From Proteobacteria bacterium DTSAM18 (GTDB lineage: Bacteria; Myxococcota_A; UBA796; GCA-2862545), in the NCBI GenBank assembly GCA_028767165.1, contig JARACJ010000012.1, positions 1 through 64,000 of the forward strand: DNA of 64,000 nt, in the 5' to 3' direction. Both the position numbers and the translations under genes were made by a program. The notes under the pieces were generated by a model, which worked only from the letters and a program-made list of their open reading frames with translations, made no database searches and was not told the DNA's origin. Positions 53,650 to 64,000 of this stretch are shown here, one piece after another (within the stretch, counting starts at the first letter, position 1; every line of letters begins with the position of its first letter).

Positions 53650-54275
53650 TCGCCGCCCGGCAGCTCCAGCCCCTCGTCGCCCTTGGGCGCCACCGGAATC
53701 AACACCTCGTTGCGGCGCATGCCACCGGGGGTCCAGGGCGGGTTGTACTGGGCGTACCGCACCTCCCCCACCGGCTCCCAGCCCTCCCGGGCGAGTCCCT
53801 TCAGCAGCTGGTCGCGGTGTTCCTCCATGTCCTCCGGGGAGGCCCGTCCGGAGAACCGGATGGCCGCGAGGAGCTCGCCGGGCACCTCCACGAGCTGCAC
53901 ACGCGGGTCCTTCGGCGGCGGCAGCGTCTCCATGGTGTACTCGGCGGGCATGGTGAAGGTCATCAACCAGGAGCCTGGCGAGGGCTCCGTGCGGGTCACG
54001 GGCGCCGTCATGGCCACCTTCTCCCCCTCCTCGTTGCCGCCGAAGATGTACCCGGCGAGGATGCGGAAGCCGTCGCGGCTCGCCTCGCCGTCGTCGCCGC
54101 TGATGCGCGTGCGGGCCTCGATGCGCGGACCGTACTGCCGCACCTCGAAGTCGTCATGGCTGGCCACCACCTCGTAGGGCGGCTCCTCGACGCCGCTGGC
54201 GGTGCCGCTGGTGAGCAGCCCCGAGAACGCGGCGGAGGTGGCGACGAGCAGCCGCCGGATGGTGTTGTCGGACAT
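53646..54275 (-). CDS. SOUL family heme-binding protein
   Basis: 209 residues. A signal peptide or anchor (to ~28) is followed by a SOUL/HBP domain: YEVVASHDDFEVRQYGPRIEAR, FRILAGYIFGGNEEGEKVAMTAPV, SWLMTFTMPAEYTMETLPPP, and the C-terminal EVRYAQYNPPWTPGGMRRNEV. SOUL proteins bind heme or tetrapyrroles; bacterial members are poorly studied. The ATG at 54275 follows GGGAGG. Its start is 76 bases after katG on the same strand, so the two could be co-transcribed. Confidence 0.92.
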   Translation of the reverse strand: MSDNTIRRLLVATSAAFSGLLTSGTASGVEEPPYEVVASHDDFEVRQYGPRIEARTRISGDDGEASRDGFRILAGYIFGGNEEGEKVAMTAPVTRTEPSPGSWLMTFTMPAEYTMETLPPPKDPRVQLVEVPGELLAAIRFSGRASPEDMEEHRDQLLKGLAREGWEPVGEVRYAQYNPPWTPGGMRRNEVLIPVAPKGDEGLELPGGD

Positions 54276-54350
54276 GACGACCTCCCCCCGCCGTATCGGA
54301 ACGCACGCGGATGACTGGATGGGGCACCCCGCCACCCGCGTGCGCCATCG

Positions 54351-57019
<2,669 letters not shown>

Positions 57020-57970
57020 TCACTCGGGGAGCATCACCGCATCGATGACGTGGATGATGCCGTTGGAGGCGGGAATGTCGATCACCGAGATGGGGGACCC
57101 GGCGATCGTCGGCCCCTCGCTGCCGATGGCCACGTCCGCGCTGTCGCCGTTGGCCATCTCGATGGACATCGAGCCCACGACCGCGGTGGCGTCGAGCTTG
57201 TCGGAGGCCACGTGGTACAGCAGGACGTCGGTCAGCGCCGGGATGTCGTCGAGCAGATCCTCGAGGGCGCCCTCGGGCAGGGCGTCGAAGGCGGCGTTCG
57301 TCGGGGCGAACACCGTGAACGGGCCCTCGCCCTGCAGGGTCTCGACCAGATCGGCCGCCTCGAGCGCCGTCACGAGGGTGGAGAAGTCGTCGTTGCCGGC
57401 GGCGATGGTGGCGATGTCCTCCGGCGGCAGCATGACGGCGTCGATCACGTGGATGATGCCGTTGTCGGCCATGATGTCGGTCATGGTGACCATGGCGCCG
57501 CCGACCATGACGTCGTCACCTTCCACGGTGACCTTCAGATCGCTGCCCTGCACGGTGGGGATCAGGCTCGCCTCGACCACGTCGGCGGCGGGCACCTCCC
57601 CGGCGACCGCGTGGTACAGCAGGATGTCGGTGAGCGCCGGGATGTCGCCGAGCAGGGCCTCCACCGTGCCCTCGGGCAGGGCGTCGAAGGCGGCGTCCGT
57701 GGGGGCGAAGACCGTGAAGGGGCCCGGCCCCTGCAGGGTCTCGGTGAGGCCCGCGGCATCGACCGCCGCGAGCAGGGTCTCGAAGTCACCGGCCTGGTCG
57801 GCGACACCGATGATGGAGCCGTCGGCCATCATGCCGGAGTCGTCGGTCTCCTCCATCATGGTGTCTTCCATCATGGTGTCTTCCATGGTGTCGTCCTCGT
57901 CGTCGGTGCAGCCGAAGACGGTGAGCGGCAGGGTCAGCAGGGCGGCGTGGAACGGAACTCGGTAGCGCAT
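57020..57970 (-). CDS. Lipoprotein with two fasciclin (FAS1) domains
   Basis: 316 residues. The lipoprotein signal ends at Cys21 ([10 protein letters not shown]), followed by an acidic Met/Asp/Glu-rich linker. Two FAS1 domains (~52-185 and ~190-316) have the usual motifs: [23 protein letters not shown] / [23 protein letters not shown] (H1 region), LLYHAV and LLYHVA, and the terminal [13 protein letters not shown] in each. FAS1 proteins act in adhesion and surface attachment. GGGGAGA precedes the ATG at 57970. Divergent from the CarH-type regulator across 216 bases. Confidence 0.93.
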   Translation of the reverse strand: MRYRVPFHAALLTLPLTVFGCTDDEDDTMEDTMMEDTMMEETDDSGMMADGSIIGVADQAGDFETLLAAVDAAGLTETLQGPGPFTVFAPTDAAFDALPEGTVEALLGDIPALTDILLYHAVAGEVPAADVVEASLIPTVQGSDLKVTVEGDDVMVGGAMVTMTDIMADNGIIHVIDAVMLPPEDIATIAAGNDDFSTLVTALEAADLVETLQGEGPFTVFAPTNAAFDALPEGALEDLLDDIPALTDVLLYHVASDKLDATAVVGSMSIEMANGDSADVAIGSEGPTIAGSPISVIDIPASNGIIHVIDAVMLPE

Positions 57971-58017
57971 GTCGGTCTCCCCTTTCGGTGAACGTGGCCG
58001 TGCCGTCGGACACAACC

Positions 58018-58152
58018 TGTTCAAAAGCTACTCAAGGGTGGACAAGATGTCTTGTGTTTGCACAGGATCTCGCTGTCCCAAAACTGCACCAACCTGTTCA
58101 TTCCCCCTACCAGTCCTCCTGGACGGGACAGAACCTGTCCAAACCTTGTGCA
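58018..58152. promoter_or_regulatory. Operator candidates: TGTNCA-like repeats between fasciclin and carH-like genes
   Basis: AACCTGTTCA occurs at 58014-58023 and 58091-58100, with a variant at 58132-58141. At 58125, 58136 and 58147 the hexamers GGGACA, TGTCCA and TGTGCA lie exactly 11 bases apart, the spacing of the direct repeats bound by CarH-type regulators (family consensus TNTACA). Further TGGACA (58039) and TGCACA (58059) lie nearby. A perfect inverted repeat, ACAAGA-TG-TCTTGT, is at 58042-58055. Confidence 0.6.
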
Positions 58153-58186
58153 CACCCTCTTGCCCACGCCTCGCCACCGTGTTTCC

Positions 58187-59095
58187 ATGGGCATCGAACG
58201 CGAACCGGATGGGACCGTGACGACGCACGACCTGGGACTGAGCATCGGCGCCCTCGCCAAGGCGGTGGGCGTCGCCGTGGAGACACTGCGCACCTGGGAG
58301 CGGCGCTATGGCCAACCGGTTCCCCACCGTCTGCCCTCCGGTCACCGGCGCTACTCCCTGGACACCGTCGACAGGCTCCGACTGGTCACCGCCCTCATCG
58401 AGCGTGGCCACAAGCCCTCCGAGGTCGTCCCCCTCGACGAAGCCGCCCTCGCACGCCTCGCGGGCCTCGCGGAGCCACCGCCCGAGTCCACCTCGCCGGA
58501 GGAGCGCTGGTTCGAAGCGGCCCGCACCATGGACGAGCAAGGGATGCTCCGCCGGCTCGAGACCCGCTGGGCGCGCCTGGACATCATCGGCTTCCTCGAC
58601 GGGTTCCTGGCACCCCTCCTCATCGAGACCGGTGAGCGGTGGGCCCGTGGCGAGCTCACGATCGCCCAGGAGCACTTCGCCTCCGAGATCGTCGCCCAAT
58701 TCCTGATCGGCCGCTGGCGTCCGATGTCCGCCGTGCAGGATGGCCCGGTGGCCGTCGCGGCCACGCCTTCCGGTGAACGCCACAGCCTCGGCCTGCACAT
58801 GGCCGCTCTCGCCCTGGCCGCCGCCGGCTGGCAGATCCGGTTCCTGGGCGCCGACACACCGGACGACGACATCGTCGCCGCCGCCGATGCCACCGGCGCT
58901 CGGGCCGTCGTCCTCGGCGCCTCCCCCAGCCTGGCACGGGCCCAGCTCGAGGACACGCTCTCGCGGCTGCACCGCTCCCTGGGCGAACGGGCCATCTGGT
59001 GCGGCGGCACCGCCCCCGTCGAGCGTCCGGGCATCTCCTGGGCCACGAACTTGGCCGAGCTGTACCACTGGGCACGGGAGCAGGCCGCCGGCTGA
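58187..59095 (+). CDS. CarH/LitR-type MerR regulator with B12-binding domain
   Basis: 302 residues. A MerR-type winged helix (~16-85, LSIGALAKAVGVAVETLRTWERRYG) precedes a helix bundle with the Wx9EH motif (Trp152, Glu162, His163), which caps adenosylcobalamin. A Rossmann cobalamin domain follows with ExHxxG (Glu197, His199, Gly202), His199 being the likely lower cobalt ligand. All signature residues of light-dependent B12 photoreceptors CarH/LitR are present. In that family the dark tetramer represses and light releases DNA. Several TGTNCA-like boxes lie upstream. The ATG at 58187 has no clear ribosome binding site; a GTG at 58217 is possible. Confidence 0.93.
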   Translation: MGIEREPDGTVTTHDLGLSIGALAKAVGVAVETLRTWERRYGQPVPHRLPSGHRRYSLDTVDRLRLVTALIERGHKPSEVVPLDEAALARLAGLAEPPPESTSPEERWFEAARTMDEQGMLRRLETRWARLDIIGFLDGFLAPLLIETGERWARGELTIAQEHFASEIVAQFLIGRWRPMSAVQDGPVAVAATPSGERHSLGLHMAALALAAAGWQIRFLGADTPDDDIVAAADATGARAVVLGASPSLARAQLEDTLSRLHRSLGERAIWCGGTAPVERPGISWATNLAELYHWAREQAAG

Positions 59096-59102
59096 GCCTG
59101 CC

Positions 59103-59489
59103 TCAGAACATCGTGTTGTCGTTCTTCGAGCTCTCCGGCACCACCTGCAGCACGTCCCAGTGCTCGACGACCTTACCGTCGTCGTCGAAGCGGAAGATGT
59201 CGATGCCGGCGTAGTCCTTGTCGCCGGGCCACTCCTGGTGGCAGTGGAGCACCACCAGGTTGCCCTCGGCGATGACCCTGCGGAAGTGCACCCGCTTGCC
59301 CGGGTACGCCTTCGCCATGCGCTCGAAGTACTCGATGAAGGCCTGCTTGCCGTCCGCGACGTCCGGGTTGTGCTGGATGTACTCATGGCCGACGAAGCGC
59401 TCGACGGCCTCCCGGGGGCGGCACTCGTTGAACATCAGGTCGTAGAAGGCCACGGCGTTCTTCTTGTTGCGCTCGAGGTCGGGGATCAT
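59103..59489 (-). CDS. SnoaL-like domain protein
   Basis: 128 residues of the SnoaL/NTF2-like fold: [50 protein letters not shown], and the closing [17 protein letters not shown]. This is the usual pattern of SnoaL-like polyketide cyclase-family proteins (COG4922). The role is unknown; enzymatic or ligand-binding functions are possible. GGAGG precedes the ATG at 59489. The convergent CarH-like gene ends eight bases away. Confidence 0.93.
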   Translation of the reverse strand: MIPDLERNKKNAVAFYDLMFNECRPREAVERFVGHEYIQHNPDVADGKQAFIEYFERMAKAYPGKRVHFRRVIAEGNLVVLHCHQEWPGDKDYAGIDIFRFDDDGKVVEHWDVLQVVPESSKNDNTMF

Positions 59490-59552
59490 GGCTCCTCCAG
59501 GGTGGCGACCGGGGTCCCATCGGCAGGCGCGGGCCCCGGTGGAGTGGGCCTG

Positions 59553-59580
59553 CTCACGGCTCACGGCTCACGGCTCACGG
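59553..59580. repeat. Tandem CTCACGG repeat at the end of the amidohydrolase gene
   Basis: Four perfect 7-base copies of CTCACGG (CCGTGAG on the minus strand). The TGA stop of the amidohydrolase gene lies within the first copy as read on the minus strand. Confidence 0.9.
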
Positions 59581-61287
59581 CGCACGTCGGAAGACCGTCT
59601 CCCCGTCCTTGATCGTCTGCAGCACCTCGATGGTGTGGATCCGCATGGGGTCGATGGTCAGCGGGTTGTCCGACAGGATCACGAGGTCGGCCAGCTTGCC
59701 CACCTCGAGGGAGCCCTTCCGGTCGTCCTCGTCGTGCTGCCAGGCGCCCCACAGGGTGATGGCCTTCAGCGCCTCCAGTCGCGTGACGCGCTCGTCGGGC
59801 CCCATCACCTTGCCGCTGCGGGAGACCCGGTTCACGGTGGCCCACATCACCTGCATCAGGTTGGGCAGGGCGACCGGGGCATCGGTGTGGCTGGTGGCGA
59901 TCATCCCGGCGTCCAGCACCGACCGCATCGGCGAGATCTGCTGGGCGCGCTCCGGACCGATGATTCGGTCGTACCAGTCCCCCCAGTAGAAGGTGTGCAT
60001 CGGGAACAGCGAGGGCAGGATCTGCAGCGCCTTCAGCTCCGGGATCTGGTCCTGCCGCAGGAACTGACCATGGATGAGGGCCGTCCGGCGGTCTTCCTCA
60101 CCCACCTCCGCCCGCGCGGCCCGGACCGCCTCGATCATCTGGTCGATGGCGGCATCGCCGTTGGCGTGCACCTGGACCGGCCAGCCGTTGCGGTAGGCCT
60201 TGATGACCTGCGCCGTGACCTCCGCCGTGTCCGGGATGACCGGATAGCCGCGGTAGCCCGCCTCTCGACCGTCCGGCGGGATCAGGTAGGGCACCGTGCG
60301 CCAGGCCGTGCGTCCCTGGGGCGAGCCGTCGAGGGTGATCTTCATGCCGGCCACCCGGAACCGGCCCTCGTAGGTGGGGCTGTAGGCCGGGAGCACGTCC
60401 ACGGCCGTGTAGTCGACGTAGGCGAGCACATCGATGTCGAGCAGGCCCCTCGCTGCGGCGTCGAGCATGCCGGGGTGCTGCCCCGCCATCATCCGCCCCT
60501 CGGTGGCGGTGGTGTAGCCATGGCGCTTCGCCAGCTCGAGGCCCTCGCGAAGGAAGTGATCCTGATCGGCCCGGGACCTCGGTTGGAGGGCCGTCATCAT
60601 GACGGGGATGGCCGCGAGCTCCTCCAGCACGCCGTTCGGCTCGCGGCTGCCGGACCGCCGCCGGATGACCCCGCCCTCCGGATCGGGGGTGTCCGCCGTG
60701 TAGCCCACCTGGGCCAGCCCCACGCTGTTCAGGGCGGCGAGGTGCCCGGAGATGTGGACGGCGATGACCGGCACCTCGGTGGAGACCTGGTCGAGATCGT
60801 CCCGTGTGGGGTGCCGACCCAGGATGGCGTCGTCGTACCCCAGGCCGAAGATCCAGCCGGTGCGCTGCACGTCGGGGCCCTCGGCGAAGCGCGACAGCGC
60901 CACCACCAGATCATCGACCGTCTCGACCTGGCCGTCCGGTGCGGCGAGCAGGTTGGCGCCGACCGCCTGGGACCCGAAGCTCAGCACGTGGGCGTGGCCG
61001 TCGACGAACCCCGGCACCAGGGTGCGGCCCCGCAGATCGACCTGCTCGGTGTCCTCGCCGAGGTGGGCGGCGGTGACCGTCGACAGGTCGCCGACGGCGA
61101 GGATGCGGCCGTCCTTGATGGCCAGGGCCTCGGCCGTGGGCTGGTCGTCGTCCACGGTGACGATGGGCCCGCCGCTGTAGATGGCGTCGGCGACGACGGT
61201 CGGTACCGGGGGGTCGGGCACCCGCTGGCAGCCGACGACGGCGGGCACGCACAGCGGGAGCAGCAGGAAGGCGGAGGCCAGGCGCAT
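59575..61287 (-). CDS. YtcJ-like amidohydrolase lipoprotein
   Basis: 570 residues. The lipoprotein signal ends at Cys20 (AVVGCQRV). The body matches the amidohydrolase-3 (YtcJ-like) family: entry strand GGPIVTVDDDQPTAEALAIKDGRILAVG, metal motif GFVDGHAHVLSFG, VQVHANGDAAIDQ, TALIHGQFL, and the terminal GSLEVGKLADLVILSDNPL. It has several metal-ligand His and Asp and probably hydrolyses amides or esters; substrate unknown. GAGGAG precedes the ATG at 61287. Confidence 0.93.
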   Translation of the reverse strand: MRLASAFLLLPLCVPAVVGCQRVPDPPVPTVVADAIYSGGPIVTVDDDQPTAEALAIKDGRILAVGDLSTVTAAHLGEDTEQVDLRGRTLVPGFVDGHAHVLSFGSQAVGANLLAAPDGQVETVDDLVVALSRFAEGPDVQRTGWIFGLGYDDAILGRHPTRDDLDQVSTEVPVIAVHISGHLAALNSVGLAQVGYTADTPDPEGGVIRRRSGSREPNGVLEELAAIPVMMTALQPRSRADQDHFLREGLELAKRHGYTTATEGRMMAGQHPGMLDAAARGLLDIDVLAYVDYTAVDVLPAYSPTYEGRFRVAGMKITLDGSPQGRTAWRTVPYLIPPDGREAGYRGYPVIPDTAEVTAQVIKAYRNGWPVQVHANGDAAIDQMIEAVRAARAEVGEEDRRTALIHGQFLRQDQIPELKALQILPSLFPMHTFYWGDWYDRIIGPERAQQISPMRSVLDAGMIATSHTDAPVALPNLMQVMWATVNRVSRSGKVMGPDERVTRLEALKAITLWGAWQHDEDDRKGSLEVGKLADLVILSDNPLTIDPMRIHTIEVLQTIKDGETVFRRAP

Positions 61288-61372
61288 GAGCAGGCTCCTC
61301 GGAAGCGATGGATGCAGCTGCTCCATCGGACCCGTCACCCGCCCCTGTATCCCCAGAGGCGTGCGCGCCGGC

Positions 61373-61864
61373 TCAGGCCTCGAACTGGGACACCTGCTCC
61401 TTCACCCACATCTTCTCGCCCTCGTAGGCCCGCAGGAGCGCCTCGTGGGCGGCCCAGGACATGTCGCCCTGGCGGCTGTAGTAGTCGGACACCCACTGCA
61501 GCAGCATCGGCAGGTTGGCGTCCTGGGCCTCCTTGGACGCGTACTTGTGGGGCTCCCAGGGGCGCTCGCGGCAGTTGGCCAGGCACGCCTCCTCGCCCGG
61601 ATCGAGGAACAGCAGGATGGGATCGTAGCGCAGGGTCTGCTCGGCGAGGCCCGCGTAGCACCCCTCGACGATCCAGTCGTCGTGGGCACTGCAGAAGGCG
61701 TGCAGGTCGGCGGCGACGTCCTCCGGATCGCGAGGCACCGCGATCTTCCCCGGCTCCCAGACGATGGTGTCGAGATCGAGCACCGGGATGTCCGTGGCGG
61801 CGGCGAGCCGCGCGGCGAGGGTGGACTTTCCGGAGCCGGAGTTGCCGAGGATGGTGAGGGGCAT
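61373..61864 (-). CDS. P-loop NTPase, adenylate-kinase/shikimate-kinase-like
   Basis: 163 residues, small P-loop kinase-like protein. Walker A GNSGSGKST (7-15) is followed by DLDTIVWEPGKI and WIVEGCYAG, the layout of topology-modulation (FlaR) and AAA-type small kinases. RYDPILLFLDPGEEACLANCRERPW forms the lid region. Substrate unknown. GGAG precedes the ATG at 61864. Divergent from the VOC gene. Confidence 0.9.
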   Translation of the reverse strand: MPLTILGNSGSGKSTLAARLAAATDIPVLDLDTIVWEPGKIAVPRDPEDVAADLHAFCSAHDDWIVEGCYAGLAEQTLRYDPILLFLDPGEEACLANCRERPWEPHKYASKEAQDANLPMLLQWVSDYYSRQGDMSWAAHEALLRAYEGEKMWVKEQVSQFEA

Positions 61865-61958
61865 GGGGTCTCCAGGTACGGGAAGGGCACCAGGACAATA
61901 CCCGCACGCGGCCCCCACCGCCCGTGCCAGACTGGCGACCGACGACATGGAGGTAGCG

Positions 61959-62354
61959 ATGGCGCGGGTGCTCGGACTCGGTGGTGTGTTCTTCAAGGCC
62001 CAGGATCCCAAGGCCCTGGCGGCCTGGTACCAGACGAACCTGGGCATCACCCTCGACCCGCCCTACGGCGACGACTGCTTCGGCGCGTCGCTGCGCGTGG
62101 AGGGTCTGCCCGCCGACGCCATGCAGGTGTGGTCGATCTTCTCGAAGGGCACCGAGTACTTCGGCCGGCCCGAGCAGCAGTTCCTCATCAACTTCCTGGT
62201 CGACGACGTGCCCGGCCTGCTCGCGCAGGTGGAGGCCGGCGGTGGCAAGCGCCTCGGCGACGTGCAGGAGGAGTCCTACGGCACCTTCGGCTGGTTCGAG
62301 GACCCGGAGGGCAACAAGGTGGAGCTGTGGAGCCCCCACGGGAGCGAAGGCTGA
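61959..62354 (+). CDS. VOC family protein (glyoxalase-like)
   Basis: 131 residues of the vicinal oxygen chelate fold: GVFFKAQDPKALAAWYQTNLGI (first βαβββ unit), FLINFLVDDVPGLLAQVEAGGG, and FGWFEDPEGNKVELWSP with the terminal metal-ligand Glu. It may be a glyoxalase, dioxygenase or resistance protein; residues do not decide. GGAGG precedes the ATG at 61959 (TAGCG spacer). Confidence 0.92.
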   Translation: MARVLGLGGVFFKAQDPKALAAWYQTNLGITLDPPYGDDCFGASLRVEGLPADAMQVWSIFSKGTEYFGRPEQQFLINFLVDDVPGLLAQVEAGGGKRLGDVQEESYGTFGWFEDPEGNKVELWSPHGSEG

Positions 62355-62360
62355 CGCTCG

Positions 62361-62777
62361 TCAGGTGGTCTTCGACGGCCAGGAGGGCTGCTTCGGCACC
62401 CGCTCCAGCGCCTCGTCCCAGTCCGCCCGGCTGTCGGTGAAGATGTGGGCGTCCGGCCGCTTCGTGACCGGCGTGTCGAGGGCGCCGGCCGGTACCATCA
62501 CGCCACCGGACGTGCCCAGGGGCGTCGGCAGCGCCGATCCGCAGGCGCTGCAGAAGCTGCGGGCGTGCCGGGTGTCCGGCAGCCTGAAGACCCGCACCTC
62601 CTCTTCGCCCCGGACCCACCGCAAGGTGGCGACGGGCGCGAACAGGTTGGACGCGTGGGCGGAGCCGGTGCCCTTGCGGCAGTGGCTGCAGTGGCACAGG
62701 TAGAAGCGGGCGAACGCACCCTCGACCTCGAAGGCGACCGCGCCGCACAGGCACGAGCCCGCGTGGGGCACCGTCAT
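62361..62777 (-). CDS. GFA family protein (glutathione-dependent formaldehyde-activating type)
   Basis: 138 residues. The zinc ligands of the GFA/CENP-V fold are present: CLC (9-11), CHCSHC (28-33) and SFCSACGS further on. Such enzymes may add glutathione to formaldehyde or act as S-hydroxymethyl-GSH synthases. No strong ribosome binding site precedes the ATG at 62777, but that ATG overlaps the stop of an upstream 23-codon frame as ATGA, so it is probably translated by coupling. Confidence 0.92.
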   Translation of the reverse strand: MTVPHAGSCLCGAVAFEVEGAFARFYLCHCSHCRKGTGSAHASNLFAPVATLRWVRGEEEVRVFRLPDTRHARSFCSACGSALPTPLGTSGGVMVPAGALDTPVTKRPDAHIFTDSRADWDEALERVPKQPSWPSKTT

Positions 62778-62845
62778 GCCGACACCCGGCCGGCCCAGGT
62801 GGTGGGCAGATCGGCGGGCACGAGGGTCTGTACGGTGATCTCCAT
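62774..62845 (-). CDS. 23-residue upstream open frame, possibly SRPBCC-domain remnant
   Basis: ATG at 62843-62845, stop TGA at 62774-62776, preceded by AGGAG. The peptide begins MEITVQTLVPADLPTTWAG, close to the start of SRPBCC/AHSA1-type domains (MEITVxTxVxAPxxxVW-). It ends where the GFA start codon begins (ATGA). It may be the N-terminal remnant of a longer SRPBCC gene, or a leader that couples GFA translation. Confidence 0.5.
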   Translation of the reverse strand: MEITVQTLVPADLPTTWAGRVSA

Positions 62846-62962
62846 GGCGGTCTCCTGATCGGGCGTCGACGTACGCCCCGGGGATGGCGTCCCCCGGAAC
62901 GGTTCCAGGAGGGTACCACTGACCCAACGAGCCCGCTCGGCCGCGCCGCGCGACAGGTGGAT

Positions 62963-63307
62963 CTACCCCGCCACCTCCCGATGCAGCGCGACCGCCACCC
63001 GGCCGATCAGGTCGAGCGGCAGCGGCTCCGCCAGCGGAAACGACAGGTTGCCCTTGGGCCCCCGGTAGGGCGCGAGGTCCTGCAGGAGTGCCGCGTCGTG
63101 CCGCACCGGCGGGTACACGCCGATGTGGTTCTTGAACGCCCCGAAGTGGAAGAACACCTTGCCGTCCCGGTAGGACGGCATGCCGTAGCTGATGCACCGG
63201 GTGGCCTGGGGCAACAGGGCCTCGACAGTGGCCTGGATGGCCTCGAGACGCGGCCGAACGGCCTCGGGCACGGCGGCGAGGTAGTCCTCGTGGGATGCGA
63301 ACGACAT
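62963..63307 (-). CDS. DUF1801 protein (YdhG-like)
   Basis: 114 residues matching DUF1801 / frataxin-fold YdhG: YLAAVPEAVRPRLEAIQATVEALLP, CISYGMPSYRDGKVFFHFGAFKNHIGVYP, and PKGNLSFPLAEPLP at the end. The family includes Bacillus iron chaperone YdhG, though most members are uncharacterised. GGGAGGA precedes the ATG at 63307. Confidence 0.92.
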   Translation of the reverse strand: MSFASHEDYLAAVPEAVRPRLEAIQATVEALLPQATRCISYGMPSYRDGKVFFHFGAFKNHIGVYPPVRHDAALLQDLAPYRGPKGNLSFPLAEPLPLDLIGRVAVALHREVAG

Positions 63308-63326
63308 GAATCCTCCCCTCGACCGA

Positions 63327-63608
63327 TCACGAGTCGTGGCGCCCGCCGACCGGTGACCAGCCATACCAGGATCCCTCGCTCCGCACGATACGGCAGCGGG
63401 TGAACGAGAGGCGGTCCGACATGGCCTCGGCCCGGTGCTGTTCGATCAGCAACCGGTGGGTCCCCGGCCCGTAGGCCCAGGCCGACATCGACGCCTGGTC
63501 CGACCACAGGCTCACGGTGAAGCCGTCGACGGTGCGGTCCCCCGTGCAGGAGAAGGAGTGCTGCGCCAGCAGGCCCGGCACGGCGGTCATCGCGGCGCGC
63601 ACCGCCAC
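63327..63608 (-). CDS. Spheroidene monooxygenase-like / ABM-fold protein
   Basis: 93 residues by the GTG at 63608, resembling a half-length dimeric alpha-beta barrel as in CrtA-like and antibiotic-biosynthesis-monooxygenase proteins: MTAVPGLLAQHSFSC, VDGFTVSLWSDQASMSAWAYGPGTHRLL. Catalytic residues cannot be named. The frame is open for ~18 codons upstream without a good start signal, so the true start is uncertain. It lies 20 bases upstream of the DUF1801 gene on the same strand. Confidence 0.65.
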   Translation of the reverse strand: MAVRAAMTAVPGLLAQHSFSCTGDRTVDGFTVSLWSDQASMSAWAYGPGTHRLLIEQHRAEAMSDRLSFTRCRIVRSEGSWYGWSPVGGRHDS

Positions 63609-63718
63609 GACGTCCCACGAGCAGACCTCGGACCGGCCGGGGTCGCAACCGGGACCCGACCTTCACATGTTGTCCGGACTGTGCACCTCTCCCGTGACCT
63701 TCCGCCGTACGGTGAACC

Positions 63719-64000
63719 ATGACCCGCCTCACGCTCCTCTTCCTCGCAGCCTGCACCCATGAGCCGCCGGACGTCCCCTCCCCGGCCGACGGCCCCCTCA
63801 CCACCGAGGTGGACGTCCCCGCCACCGCGTACTGGGTGAACGCAGGGATGTACCTGCGCACCGGCGACGTGGTGCAGGTCCAGGCCGAGGGTGCGTGGAC
63901 CATGTGGGACGGCGCCTACCCCACCACCGGTCCCGAGGGCATGGAGGGCGATCTGGACGGGTGTCCGCCAGGCAGCCTCGTGGGCTCGGTCGGCCTGCAC
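63719..64000 (+). CDS. Lipoprotein, truncated by the right edge (lectin-like domain)
   Basis: 94 residues to the window end. The lipoprotein signal ends at Cys12 (LFLAACTHEP). The mature part resembles LecA/PA-IL-like and galactose-binding-like beta domains: VPATAYWVNAGMYLRTGDVVQVQAEGAW, then DGCPPGSLVGSVGLH, as in proteins with DxxxxPG-L-G motifs. A sugar-binding role is possible. Ribosome binding site weak. The remainder lies beyond the window. Confidence 0.7.
   Translation, partial: MTRLTLLFLAACTHEPPDVPSPADGPLTTEVDVPATAYWVNAGMYLRTGDVVQVQAEGAWTMWDGAYPTTGPEGMEGDLDGCPPGSLVGSVGLH

Noticed and set aside
58052-58186. N-terminal extension of the CarH-like regulator
   Set aside because: It would place the operator-like repeats inside the coding region and has no homology to the family's N-terminus; ATG at 58187 is better.

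Overview
The window is one 64 kb stretch of high-GC DNA, roughly 70 % G+C by eye, from a Gram-negative bacterium. Nearly every gene has a GGAGG-type ribosome binding site. Many genes encode lipoproteins with a short hydrophobic leader ending in a lipobox Cys, and several of these are followed by Asp/Thr/Gly-rich linkers. Together with a Ser/Thr protein kinase, an AgmX/PglI-type protein, a sigma-54 activator, a CarH-type photoreceptor regulator and an RND pump, this suggests a Myxococcota (deltaproteobacterial) chromosome. The assignment rests on gene content only. I see no tRNA, rRNA, CRISPR array, transposase or phage gene.

Layout. 1-546: minisatellite DNA of nested 102-bp and 21-bp repeats. 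547-4387 (minus): operon-like run of CDGSH Fe-S protein, DUF2059 protein, small membrane protein, class IV aminotransferase, EVE protein and HAD phosphatase. 4434-9424 (minus): a lipoprotein-like alpha/beta hydrolase whose 5' end contains a 59-bp perfect palindrome, then ileS (type 2). 9566-14838: lipoproteins, a sulfotransferase, a DUF3604 protein and an AgmX/PglI-domain protein. 14975-20030: membrane Ser/Thr kinase converging on an M16 protease. 20125-26620: pentameric ligand-gated ion channel, porin and SbtA-type bicarbonate transporter (minus), divergent from a histidine kinase/NtrC-type regulator pair. A sigma-54 promoter and an upstream inverted-repeat array lie between them. 27067-31119: a 1,350-residue lipoprotein of nine repeated modules, closed by a strong terminator. 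31242-34445: small housekeeping and hypothetical genes. 34555-42931: quinone oxidoreductase/LysR pair, then TetR divergent from a complete tripartite RND efflux operon with a palindromic operator between. 42996-47232: amidohydrolase, GNAT, DTW-domain protein with an exonuclease-like C-terminus, NAD(P)-binding protein and thioesterase. 47364-52716: a tandem winged-helix/STAND ATPase/TPR regulator followed by a secreted metalloprotease. 52846-57970: SDR, SOUL protein, an apparently exported KatG and a two-domain fasciclin lipoprotein. 58187-64000: CarH-type B12 regulator divergent from the fasciclin gene, then assorted small enzymes and a truncated lipoprotein at the right edge.

Working together. 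The clearest circuits are: (1) the kinase/NtrC pair controlling sbtA through sigma-54, possibly with the porin and channel genes; (2) TetR repressing the efflux operon from an ATGCAT-centred palindrome; (3) a CarH-like photoreceptor with 11-bp-spaced TGTNCA-like boxes in the promoter region it shares with the fasciclin gene, next to katG and the SOUL gene. The third arrangement suggests a light or photo-oxidative stress response, which is inference.
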